Source: an uncultured bacterium
GTDB lineage: Bacteria > Planctomycetota > Uabimicrobiia > Uabimicrobiales > JABWCH01
DNA: 64,000 bases
Reading direction: 5' to 3'
Assembly (NCBI GenBank): GCA_938003875.1
Contig: CALKWO010000084.1
Location: forward strand, 1 to 64,000
Part shown: positions 18,116 to 26,381 of the stretch, in pieces
Layout: every line of letters begins with the position of its first letter
How positions within the stretch are numbered: the stretch's first letter is position 1
Position numbers and translations under genes: made by a program
The notes under the pieces: model-generated
Seen by the model: the letters and a program-made list of their open reading frames with translations, nothing else
Told to the model about the DNA's origin: nothing
Databases searched by the model: none

Positions 18116-19314
18116 TTTTTTACCCCCCGATAGCGAACCATGATAACGATTTCATCAATCAATGCGGCAAATATGTTCATGAGCAAAATAGCGAACATGA
18201 TCCCTTCCGCGTACCCAGAAAATCTACGAATCACAAGAGCGATGCAGCCAATGGCAAAACCATAGAAATAGCGGCCTGCTTGCGTTACAGGCCCAGTTAC
18301 AGGGTCTGTTGTCATAAAGATAGCACCAAACAGGAACCCCCCTGAAAGAAGGCTGAAAGCAACAAGATAAAGGCGATCTGCCAGGCAATGGGCATCATAG
18401 AAGAAGAAAGCGCATATTGCTCCACCTGCTATGGTTGACAAGATAGTACGCCAGTTGGCGACTTTCATCACCATCAACGCGATTCCACCTAAAATCAATA
18501 GGACTGAGCAGGTTTCTCCCATAGAACCACTTCGATATCCCCAAAGCAGATTGGGAATAGTTTTTTTTACATATTCCATATATTTCTTGTAGTCTTCTTG
18601 CGTGCTTCCTTCCTCTGCGAGTTTCAAACGCAATTCTTTGGCTTTGGCTAGAGGAGTGGCCTCGCTGACAGCCTCGTATTTCCCATTTTTTTTCTCATGA
18701 GAAAGCAAACCACGATGGGAAGTAAAGCCCCCCAATCCTTGGAAAACAGGCTTATAGTTTTCTACCGAAATACTATTGGGATAAGGTTCGACAAAGGCTC
18801 CACCTGTCATATAGAGAGGAAAAGCAATATAGAGAAAGCAGCGAGCGACGAGGGCTGCATTGAAAGGATTCTTGCCCGTGCCGCCAAAGACTTCTTTTCC
18901 AAAAATGACACCAAAAAAGATCCCCACAGAAATCATCCATAGAGGAATGGTGGGCGGTAATATCAAAGGGTATAGAATTCCTGTAATCAAAAAGCCTTCT
19001 GTGATTTCTTCTTTGCGCACAATGCAAAAAACGACCTCCGTAAGACCACCAACAATGTAGGAAGTCAGAATCACCAGAATTGCCCGTTGTCCATAGAAAT
19101 AAACAGATGCAATCGCAGCAGGCAAAACAGCGAAAAGCACCATAATCATAAACCGTTTTATATCAATCCCTTCTCGTATATAAGGCTTTTCCTTTGTTGT
19201 ATGAGGTGTGCCATAAAAAAAATTGTCGCCAGCATCAACCAGAGGTTTGAGGGGGCGAAGAAAAGGGTATTTTTCCAGCATTTTATACTGTAAATCAAAA
19301 ATTTTTCTAAACAT
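18112..19314 (-). CDS. nqrB: Na+-NQR subunit B (covalent FMN, riboflavin)
   Basis: A 400-aa inner-membrane subunit with about ten TM helices. Family signatures include the conserved N terminus, GIFFGVIFGKEVFGGTGKNPFN, WGYRSGSMGETC and FMTTDPVTGPVT. The expected flavinylation loop reads EAVSEATPLA with Thr220; the usual motif is DxxSGAT, so two neighbours differ (Asp to Glu, Gly to Glu). Thr is kept. The subunit is central to sodium translocation and quinone reduction. Confidence 0.94.
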   Translation of the reverse strand: MFRKIFDLQYKMLEKYPFLRPLKPLVDAGDNFFYGTPHTTKEKPYIREGIDIKRFMIMVLFAVLPAAIASVYFYGQRAILVILTSYIVGGLTEVVFCIVRKEEITEGFLITGILYPLILPPTIPLWMISVGIFFGVIFGKEVFGGTGKNPFNAALVARCFLYIAFPLYMTGGAFVEPYPNSISVENYKPVFQGLGGFTSHRGLLSHEKKNGKYEAVSEATPLAKAKELRLKLAEEGSTQEDYKKYMEYVKKTIPNLLWGYRSGSMGETCSVLLILGGIALMVMKVANWRTILSTIAGGAICAFFFYDAHCLADRLYLVAFSLLSGGFLFGAIFMTTDPVTGPVTQAGRYFYGFAIGCIALVIRRFSGYAEGIMFAILLMNIFAALIDEIVIMVRYRGVKK

Positions 19315-19368
19315 ATTCCTTGTATTTCCTTACATGGATAAACGATAAATGTCATCCTTCTTAATTTT

Positions 19369-19628
19369 TTAGATTGAAGAGATAGCTACCTCGCCTGATG
19401 GCATAGGTAAACTAAGCAACCTTTCTTCCATTTGCTGTACTTTATCTTCTAATTCTAAAAGAATTTTTTGAATCATTTCTACTTCTTCATCTCTAATCAA
19501 ATATTGTCCACACTGCTGGCATACATAGGCAGGAAGATTATCAATCACTAACTGGTATCCCCTTTTTTTATGAAATAGGGAATCTTTCCTATTTTTAAGT
19601 TTCCTTTGCAATAGTAGCATTCCATCAT
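19369..19628 (-). CDS. YgiT-type zinc-finger protein, needs a -1 frameshift
   Basis: Zero frame: an ATG at 19628 overlaps the nqrA stop (ATGA) and encodes MMECYYCKGNLKIGKIPYF then IKKGDTS, ending at 19548. The -1 frame, open to 19369, continues GYQLVIDNLPAYVCQQCGQY and a leucine/glutamate-rich helix. Joined at the A7-G4 run (19559-19569) they give about 85 aa with both CxxC pairs in the order of YgiT/MqsA-N proteins. The junction A AAA AAA is a classical -1 slippery heptamer. Either ribosomal frameshifting, a phase-variable or broken gene, or a base error explains it. YgiT proteins usually partner a small toxin; none is seen here. Its place inside the nqr operon is unusual. Confidence 0.65.
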
Positions 19629-21043
19629 AGCTCTTTTTTCAATTCTTCTTTGCCTTTTTGTATATCATTCATAATCGAAATTTTGGAAGGGCATACATAA
19701 GAGCATAGTCCACATTCTATACAGGCGTGAAGCCTGATCCCTTTGGCTTCCTCTGCCATCCCATGAGAGCAATATTTATGCAGCAAATGAGGGTACAAGG
19801 GTCTGGGACAAATGTCTTCACAATAAGCACACTGAATGCAAGGTCTGTGTTCTCCATGCAGATTTGTATCTAGCTTTTTCCCAAAGGGAAGGAAAGAGCT
19901 AACGAAAGTCTTGCTGTTAGAATCTGACCTAAAACCAGGTTGCAGGAATGCTAGGAAATGACGCGTCTTGTCATCTTCTATACAACTTGTGGATTTGATA
20001 TCTCTGCCAATGGGAGTAAGCTGCATGTTTTCAGCCATGTCTCCTGTGAGGGGATCACCTAGCAAGAATCTTGTTTCTGTATCACGCCTTGCAAATTGCT
20101 CTGCGATTTCGCTTACAGGGGTTCCAACCCTTACTTTGAGAATTTTGTTTTCTTTGTAGCCTTTGCCCCCTAGAGAAATCCATTTTTCGATGACAGGCTT
20201 TCCAGCCGAAAGAGCTTCATAAACAGCTATGGTATCGGCGATGTCCAATACCACAGCACCGATAGCATCAGGCTTTTGTCCATCAGGAACACATATTCCC
20301 GTCAGAGATTCTGTCAGAATTTCTGGAAGTTCCTGGGGATATTTGGGAGACAAAAATTTTATGGCAATCCCTTTGCTTTGTGCCAGTGCATTTTCCAGGC
20401 TTTGGGCAAATTTTTTATCTTTGGAAGAAACGCCTATATAAACAGGCACATCCTGATAGAATCTCTGCAAGGCTTGTATTCCCATAGAAATAGCAGAAAT
20501 CTTACTCTCATATACAAGGCCAGTGGGCATAGCAAAAGGTTGGGTTTCCAAAGCGCAAACTATCAAACATTTTACCTTTTCTATCTCTAAGGCACTAGAT
20601 TTTTCTAAAGTAGGCAAACCTGTAGCACCCAAAGAACTCACACCACTCATATACAGAAGACGGCTTATGCTTTCTTTATTCAATTTGAAGAGATCCTGCT
20701 TTGCTCCTTCCAAGAGCACGATATCTTGAGATGCACTGGCATCAAGGATGGCGGCCAGAATTTTTTTGCCTTTGTATTCTACTTCTCGTATTTCTCGTAC
20801 AGTTCCATTTACACTGGAATGGACAGGAGTGGATATTCCTTCGCTGCCTTTCCCGATAATCTGGCCTGCTTTAACACTATCTCCTGCTTTGACCAAAGGT
20901 ATGGTCTGTTCTCCAAATCCCTGAGCAAAAGGAATTACAACATACTTGGGGATTTTCATTTCTTCAACATTCGCTTTCGGTATACCTTGAATATTCTTAA
21001 ACAAATACCCGCCCCGAAAGCCTTTTGCACAACAAATGCTCAT
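19625..21043 (-). CDS. nqrA: Na+-NQR subunit A with two RnfC-like 4Fe-4S motifs
   Basis: A 472-aa peripheral subunit of the sodium-pumping NADH:quinone oxidoreductase, first gene of the operon. The body is NqrA: an N-terminal barrel-sandwich domain (GGYLFKNIQG, GDSVKAGQIIGKG, SSVNGTV), a central domain, and the C-terminal signature FLPFGKKLDTNLHGEHR. Right after it lie two complete ferredoxin motifs, C402/405/408/412 and C441/444/447/451 (CIQCAYCEDICP, CIECGLCSYVCP). Vibrio-type NqrA keeps only traces of these, whereas RnfC has both. AGAGG precedes the ATG. The stop overlaps the next gene. Confidence 0.92.
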   Translation of the reverse strand: MSICCAKGFRGGYLFKNIQGIPKANVEEMKIPKYVVIPFAQGFGEQTIPLVKAGDSVKAGQIIGKGSEGISTPVHSSVNGTVREIREVEYKGKKILAAILDASASQDIVLLEGAKQDLFKLNKESISRLLYMSGVSSLGATGLPTLEKSSALEIEKVKCLIVCALETQPFAMPTGLVYESKISAISMGIQALQRFYQDVPVYIGVSSKDKKFAQSLENALAQSKGIAIKFLSPKYPQELPEILTESLTGICVPDGQKPDAIGAVVLDIADTIAVYEALSAGKPVIEKWISLGGKGYKENKILKVRVGTPVSEIAEQFARRDTETRFLLGDPLTGDMAENMQLTPIGRDIKSTSCIEDDKTRHFLAFLQPGFRSDSNSKTFVSSFLPFGKKLDTNLHGEHRPCIQCAYCEDICPRPLYPHLLHKYCSHGMAEEAKGIRLHACIECGLCSYVCPSKISIMNDIQKGKEELKKEL

Positions 21044-21163
21044 AAATAAAACCTCTTTTAGAAAGACACTAAATACGGAGTATATAAAAAATATTTCGAT
21101 ATTCTAATAAATGAATATTTTTTTGTCAATATCACACAGACCTATTTTCCAGTTGTGGGATAT

Positions 21164-21210
21164 AAAAAAATACAGATAGATACAGATAATCTTTATCTAT
21201 ATCTATCTGT
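21164..21210 (-). terminator. Rho-independent terminator of the LamG gene pair
   Basis: ACAGATAGATA (21172-21182) pairs with TATCTATCTGT (21200-21210), with partial pairing continuing inward. On the minus strand it is followed by ATTTTTTTATA. It lies just after the stop of the gene at 21225 and before nqrA. Confidence 0.8.
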
Positions 21211-21224
21211 GGTTTAATAAATTA

Positions 21225-21971
21225 TTAAATATGCACATATCGTAAAAAGGCCAATATAAAAATTGCTATTGCAAGACTATAAAATGTTCCTGTTTCTGGT
21301 ATCGAAGAATAGATCCCATTTATCTGGGACAGGGAAAGAACATCCGTAGTAAAGAAAACTTCATCTACCATGCCATAAAGAAGGGTATCATTGCTATAAG
21401 TATAGCTGTTGCCTATTCTAAGCTCTTGCCCTGCGCCAGTGCTATGCCTTTCTTCCATGGAGCTGGAAATAGCAAGCCTCGAACCTACCAGAACACCATC
21501 AATATAAAGGTACATTGTATCTCCATCAAATGTCTGCGCAACATGATGCCAGACACCTGTGGAAATGGAATGAGAAAGAGAAGTACTTCCACCACAAACA
21601 TAAGAATATAGCCTTCCGTTGCCATGGTATGTTAATCCATAGGCTAGATTTGACTGTGCGACCAGACCTGCATCGCATGCTGTTGCAGCAATGGACGGAT
21701 CTATATAAACCCATGCTCCTAAAGAAAAGCTTGTAAAATTGGCATTCAAAGAAGAAGAAACTAGGGAAAGATAGCTATTCTTTTGGAAATTAGCGGCATT
21801 GTTCACAAGTCCCGATGCAATAGAGACTGATCCCAATTGTGCTGACAAATGGTTTCCATTTCCACTGGTATCCTGAAAATTGCTGTCAAAGCTCCATTGT
21901 CCAAGCATTGCTGCATGAAGCCCTACAGCGCATAGTAGATATAAAAATAAAATATCTATTGTTCTTGCCAT
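21225..21971 (-). CDS. LamG-domain exported protein with sorting-signal tail
   Basis: A 248-aa exported protein. It has a signal peptide (LFLYLLCAVGLHA), then one LamG/concanavalin-A-like domain of about 190 aa: GQWSFDSNFQDTSGNGNHL, SLGAWVYIDP, HHVAQTFDGDTMYLYIDGVL and GMVDEVFFTTDVLS. The C terminus is a PEP-CTERM-like signal with PETG, a helix and RYVHI. The ATG at 21971 has AAAGGAA upstream; a start at 22010 overlaps the previous gene and is rejected. Paired with the next LamG gene, 19 bases upstream, as one transcript. Confidence 0.75.
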   Translation of the reverse strand: MARTIDILFLYLLCAVGLHAAMLGQWSFDSNFQDTSGNGNHLSAQLGSVSIASGLVNNAANFQKNSYLSLVSSSLNANFTSFSLGAWVYIDPSIAATACDAGLVAQSNLAYGLTYHGNGRLYSYVCGGSTSLSHSISTGVWHHVAQTFDGDTMYLYIDGVLVGSRLAISSSMEERHSTGAGQELRIGNSYTYSNDTLLYGMVDEVFFTTDVLSLSQINGIYSSIPETGTFYSLAIAIFILAFLRYVHI

Positions 21972-21990
21972 AAAAAAAATTCCTTTCTCT

Positions 21991-23526
21991 TTATTTTTGG
22001 CGAATGCCATTTCTCTGCCAGAAATAAAGCACTATAATAAAACCCAGGAGTATAGCAGTGGCTGGTTCAGGAATCGCAGTTCCTATTCCACTTCCTAGCT
22101 TGATATAGTACTGGCCTTCATAGATCCAGCTATCGCCTATGGCTCTGTTTCCATCATCTCCAGGGAGCAGACCGCCGTAATATTTCCAGGGAGTTCCACC
22201 AACCAAGATGTCTATAGGATTCAGTCCTGCTTTTCCATTAGAATATAGTGTTGTCAGTGCATTTAGTTCTTCTGTGCTATAATCAAAATTCCAGACATTG
22301 TTGATCGTACTCGCTATGGTTTCGTAAGTTTCTACACTCACCTGATACAAGGATGCTATCTCGTTTGCATCCAAAGCTCTGTTCCATATAGCTGTATCAT
22401 CCATAGCCCCCTGGAGAGTTTTGTCTGCTGTGGCCCATCCAAAGCTTATATAGCTTGTGTTTAGGAAGCTCATAGGTGCCTGTGCCTGGGATTGCAAGAT
22501 ACCATTTTTATATAATTTTGTAGTTGTCCCATCGAAAGTCGCAGTGATAAGAGACCATTCGTTAAGATTGAAAGAAGTAGCCAGATTGGCGATTTCCCCT
22601 GGCACAATATCATGCTGGATATAGGTAGGATCAATGAACAATCTCAAAGCATCACCACCAGGATTTTGTAACAGCATAAGCCCCTGCCTGTTTCCAGCAC
22701 CCTGGATTTCAGGTTTGACCCAACAAGAAAGAGTATAGTTGTTCAAATTCAAAGAAGACGTATTGATCCCAATATAATCGTTGACTCCATCCAGATCTAA
22801 AGCATTGCCAAATTTTCCTGCAACTGTAGCATTGTATCCTGGGACAGGCTCATAACCGCTACCAAAATTAGCTACACCACTAGAATTATGATGGACAGCC
22901 GAGGTATAGCTCTCTCCATTGTAAATGTTTTTTCTGACATTTCCTGATCCATCTGTGATAGCTACATTTTTCAGATAAGCTGTTTTGGTTGAGGTATAGT
23001 CAACTTCACAGGCAATATCATAATACCCTATTGTCCTTCCTACATGACTTTCAGGCAAAGCAATTTTTCTGTGATACCATTGGTTTACAGCATAACTGGA
23101 TAAATTACTAGCAGGGTGAGCACCTACACCATTCTGATCTTTTGTGGCACTACCATCATTCATGCGAGTATCTCGTAGTGTACCTCCATCCGTCAGAGTA
23201 TAGTCAAAAGCAATCCTGTCGTCGTTGGATGTCCACATCACATCGTATTCAAGATAGCTCCCAGAAGTAATGGTATAGTCTGTTACACTGGTTAAATCCT
23301 GATATCCATAAGCATTACCACCAAAATAGGTCATATTAAAAGACGCTTTTAGCCCTGTACCATCATACAAAATTCCTTGCCTTGAACCAGCAGAGTCAGA
23401 AAAATTTGGGCCGCTGATTTCATCGAATTTCCAGAGTCCTATAGCAGAATTGTAGTCATCTGCAAAGGAAACAGAAGAAAGGACAATAAAAAAAATTAAA
23501 AAACTTATTTTTTTGTTTTTTAGCAT
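21991..23526 (-). CDS. LamG-domain PEP-CTERM protein
   Basis: A 511-aa exported protein with a signal peptide (1-22). A first sandwich-like region (about 25-215) has FGGNAYGYQDLTSV and WYHRKIALPESHVG. A LamG domain follows at about 225-395 (FGNALDLDGVNDYIGI, YTLSCWVKPEIQG, LITATFDGTTTKLYKNG, GAMDDTAIWNRALDANEIA). A short domain then leads to the sorting signal IPEPA, a helix and RNGIRQK. It lies upstream of a second LamG gene on the same transcript. Probably a surface or matrix protein; the ligand is unknown. Confidence 0.8.
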   Translation of the reverse strand: MLKNKKISFLIFFIVLSSVSFADDYNSAIGLWKFDEISGPNFSDSAGSRQGILYDGTGLKASFNMTYFGGNAYGYQDLTSVTDYTITSGSYLEYDVMWTSNDDRIAFDYTLTDGGTLRDTRMNDGSATKDQNGVGAHPASNLSSYAVNQWYHRKIALPESHVGRTIGYYDIACEVDYTSTKTAYLKNVAITDGSGNVRKNIYNGESYTSAVHHNSSGVANFGSGYEPVPGYNATVAGKFGNALDLDGVNDYIGINTSSLNLNNYTLSCWVKPEIQGAGNRQGLMLLQNPGGDALRLFIDPTYIQHDIVPGEIANLATSFNLNEWSLITATFDGTTTKLYKNGILQSQAQAPMSFLNTSYISFGWATADKTLQGAMDDTAIWNRALDANEIASLYQVSVETYETIASTINNVWNFDYSTEELNALTTLYSNGKAGLNPIDILVGGTPWKYYGGLLPGDDGNRAIGDSWIYEGQYYIKLGSGIGTAIPEPATAILLGFIIVLYFWQRNGIRQK

Positions 23527-23595
23527 TTGTATCCCCCCTTTCTAGTTTAAGCTAGTTTTTTTTGACTGGTTGCCTAACTAATGAAATACTATGGA

Positions 23596-24219
23596 CTATT
23601 TATGTTCTAATTTTTGAAGTATCTTAAAGGCTATATCAGGATATTTTTCCTTTAAGCAGTCAGGGCATATTCCATGGCTGAATTCTGCTTTAGAATGGCT
23701 GCTTATATATTCGTCTACTTGTTGCCAGTAATTTTGATCATTACGAATTTTTTTACAAAAAGAGCAGATAGGTATTATACCTTGTAGCGTTTTAATATGA
23801 GCAGAGGCCTCTTCTAGTTCTCGGATTTTAGCTGTTAGTTTTGCTTGAAGTCCTAATGTATATATACCAACAGAAACGCGTGCTTGAAGTTCTTCCCTGT
23901 GATAGGGCTTTCCAATGTAATCATTGGCCCCGACAGCCAATCCTGCGACAATGTCTTCTTTGCTGTCTCTTGTAGTCAAAATAATGATATAAGGGGGGTC
24001 ATTGGTTTCCAGAGAACGGATTTTACGGCACACTTCAATTCCATCCATTTGGGGCATAATCCAGTCTAAAATTGCCAGTTGAGGGTGATCGGGCTTTTGC
24101 ATAATTTCCCATGCATCTAGCCCATTGCATACATCAATTACATCGTAGCCTTGTTTTTGGAGTATATTTTTGAGCATAAAGCGCGATGTAAAGTCATCTT
24201 CGGCTATCAAAATATGCAT
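23596..24219 (-). CDS. Response regulator with C-terminal Cys4 finger
   Basis: A 207-aa protein. A receiver domain (1-120) has the acidic pair in IAEDD, phospho-acceptor D52 (LAILDWIMPQMDG), T82 and K104. A short coiled coil leads to a C-terminal module with C152, C155, C185 and C188 (ICSFCKKIR, HGICPDC). This motif is common at the ends of bacterial PAS and receiver proteins and probably binds a metal. There is no DNA-binding domain, so output is likely by protein contact. The ATG at 24219 has AGGAG 7 bases upstream; a start at 24237 is rejected. Confidence 0.85.
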   Translation of the reverse strand: MHILIAEDDFTSRFMLKNILQKQGYDVIDVCNGLDAWEIMQKPDHPQLAILDWIMPQMDGIEVCRKIRSLETNDPPYIIILTTRDSKEDIVAGLAVGANDYIGKPYHREELQARVSVGIYTLGLQAKLTAKIRELEEASAHIKTLQGIIPICSFCKKIRNDQNYWQQVDEYISSHSKAEFSHGICPDCLKEKYPDIAFKILQKLEHK

Positions 24220-24315
24220 TTTAAAACTCCTAAGCACTTGAAGATAAATCCTTTTTCCATTATTATATAAAATTGTTAAAAAATCAATAGAATTTTATTC
24301 CAATTCCAGGGCAAC

Positions 24316-25821
24316 CTATCCCCATCTACTTGCTTTATACTGGGCTTTTTTTCCTTCCAATACGAGAGATATAAAATTGGCAGGAATTTCTGAGCTGGAA
24401 AGAATGTGCTTGCAGACTCTTTCTAAATCAGGCCCAACAGCAGGGTTAATGGACTGGATTTTATCGCTTAAAACAGATGGAGAATAACCAAAGATTAAAA
24501 CCGATGGATCTTCATAGCGAGGATTCTTTAAGAGTTTAAGCAAATTGAGAAGCCTGGAAAGAGAAGATTCCTGGGACTGCAATAGGCTATGAATCTCACC
24601 TTTTAGCTCCTTAGCGATACCATGGCGAACAATAGAAAGTGCCTTCTGGCTTAGAGCAGGAGAGAAGATGTTAAGGCTTGTTGCAAAAGAAGAGAATGCA
24701 ACCTTTTCTCCTGGCTCAATGTATGTACGAATCAGAGTTAAAAGCTTATTAGCAGTAGAAGACGTTTCCTGAGTATTTTTTAATTTCTCCAATTTTTGCA
24801 ACAGCTCAGGCAGAGTGTTCAATCGCAATATTTCTTTACAGATTTTAGCATCTACTTCGCTTGTCAAAAGCAAGCGGGAAAGCTTTTCCTTTATATTGAC
24901 CTCTCCATAAGTTCCTAAAAATTGATTCAGGATCGCAATCAGTCTGTCTGGCTTACTCTGATATAATTTTTGTATATTCTTAAGATCAGAAATGATTTTC
25001 AGAGAGGGATATTTTTTTAATATTGTAGTACTTTTTAAAGTATATTTATCCAGCAAAGATGTCAGCTCTTCGCAATTTTTCATGGAAAGAATCTGCTTGC
25101 GAAAATTTTCACTTTGCTCCATGAGCCTGTTTTCTGTTTCCTGATGCAGATAATCCCATATTTTCTTATTGATTTTTTTCCCTGAAGTAAGCAAAGACAA
25201 ACGATCCAGAGTGTGGCAAAAAGAGCGATAGCCCTGGTTGATGATGTTGATTAAAATGCTTTCTTCTGTTAAAAGCTTAGTCCTTACAATCAAGGCATTC
25301 TTGAGCTGGTTTATGGCCAGGCGATTTTGCCCTGTTATGTCTTTTCTGGCCAAATAAGAATTGAGGATCTTCAATAGATCTCCAGCTTTTATTTTTTCTA
25401 ATTCTTTTTCTTTCAAGGAAGTAGGCCATTCTATTACAGAAGGTGTACTGTGCAAAGAAACAAGGGTCTGCGTTCTTACTGCTTCTAACTCATAGTCCTC
25501 TAAAGGCAAGGCAGTAGACAAGATAGTTTGTGCTTTTTTTTGGGAGAGTTTCATGCTCCATCTTTGGACTATGCTAAGCCTGGGCTTGGAGGAAAACAAT
25601 GTATTTTCTCCCTTTTCTTCCAACACCTGATGCAATTCATGAGAAAGAGAATCTTTCTTTCGACTTGCCATGATAGTTTCATCTTCTTGCACTTTTTTCT
25701 TTATAGGAGAGCTGGCAACAAGCGTTTCGTCTTCTTCTATTTTGGGGGGCTTTCCCTTGGGGCTGCTCCCAACAATCGTATCGTCTTCCTTTTTCTGCTT
25801 AAACCATTTCAATGGTACCAT
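24316..25821 (-). CDS. Unrecognised 501-aa protein with three N-terminal acidic-Thr motifs
   Basis: I do not recognise a family. The first 60 residues are charged and contain three spaced copies of an E-[DE]-[DE]-T-[IL]-[VM]-[AG]-S motif (EDDTIVGSSP, EDETLVASSP, EDETIMASRK) separated by basic stretches. The rest (about 90-501) is soluble, helical and leucine-rich with no TM segment or signal peptide. The Thr motifs look like possible Ser/Thr-kinase sites read by FHA domains; this is inference. AAAGGGAG precedes the ATG. It lies between a response regulator and a GAF/MCP-like gene set, which suggests a signalling role. Confidence 0.6.
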   Translation of the reverse strand: MVPLKWFKQKKEDDTIVGSSPKGKPPKIEEDETLVASSPIKKKVQEDETIMASRKKDSLSHELHQVLEEKGENTLFSSKPRLSIVQRWSMKLSQKKAQTILSTALPLEDYELEAVRTQTLVSLHSTPSVIEWPTSLKEKELEKIKAGDLLKILNSYLARKDITGQNRLAINQLKNALIVRTKLLTEESILINIINQGYRSFCHTLDRLSLLTSGKKINKKIWDYLHQETENRLMEQSENFRKQILSMKNCEELTSLLDKYTLKSTTILKKYPSLKIISDLKNIQKLYQSKPDRLIAILNQFLGTYGEVNIKEKLSRLLLTSEVDAKICKEILRLNTLPELLQKLEKLKNTQETSSTANKLLTLIRTYIEPGEKVAFSSFATSLNIFSPALSQKALSIVRHGIAKELKGEIHSLLQSQESSLSRLLNLLKLLKNPRYEDPSVLIFGYSPSVLSDKIQSINPAVGPDLERVCKHILSSSEIPANFISLVLEGKKAQYKASRWG

Positions 25822-25883
25822 ATACTCCCTTTCAAGATATAGAGATTTTCTAACTAAAAGCCCCTTCTAATATTCGGATATGC

Positions 25884-26381
25884 TTATTTATACTGCGAAG
25901 CTTTGGGCCCCAGGACTTTCCATGCTTCATTCATGTACTCTGTAAGTGCTTTAGCCTGGGTCTCTGTATAGAGGTTTTCTCTGTTTCCGACTCCAGCAAC
26001 CGCTACAATTTTATTGCCATCAAAAACAGGAATATTCATGTGCCTTTTTACATCTACATGCCCTGGAGGATAGCCCTTTTTGGTTGGTTTGGAAAGAGCT
26101 TTGTAATCATTTGTGATAACAGGCTTTCTTTCTCTTACTGCATCACCCCAAAGTCCTGTGTCTTCCAGGATATAGACAATCGGTTTTACAATCAGTTGGC
26201 AGGTTGCCATAGCAGATTTAGACCATCCGATCATAGTCAGGACATCTTCATCCTCGTTCATCACTGCAAAATATGACAGCTTACTCTCTGTTATTTTACA
26301 GGCATCTTCGAGTATTGTATCCAAAATTTCCTGTATTGGTAAATTTTGCTTTTTTTTCAAATTTTCTAATAAAGGATTCAT
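25884..26381 (-). CDS. GAF-domain protein
   Basis: A 165-aa soluble protein that is a single GAF domain. It has the usual start PIQEILDTILEDACKITESKLSYFAVMN and the strongly conserved late part HVDVKRHMNIPVFDGNKIV followed by AVAGVGNRE. GAF domains sense small molecules or redox state. It starts inside the last codons of the MCP-like gene (ATGA overlap) and has AGGAGAG upstream, so it is co-translated with that gene and may be its input module. Confidence 0.85.
   Translation of the reverse strand: MNPLLENLKKKQNLPIQEILDTILEDACKITESKLSYFAVMNEDEDVLTMIGWSKSAMATCQLIVKPIVYILEDTGLWGDAVRERKPVITNDYKALSKPTKKGYPPGHVDVKRHMNIPVFDGNKIVAVAGVGNRENLYTETQAKALTEYMNEAWKVLGPKASQYK

Noticed and set aside
24298..25883. 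Idea that the 501-aa gene is an FHA or kinase protein itself
   Set aside because: No kinase or FHA fold motifs are visible; only candidate target sites.
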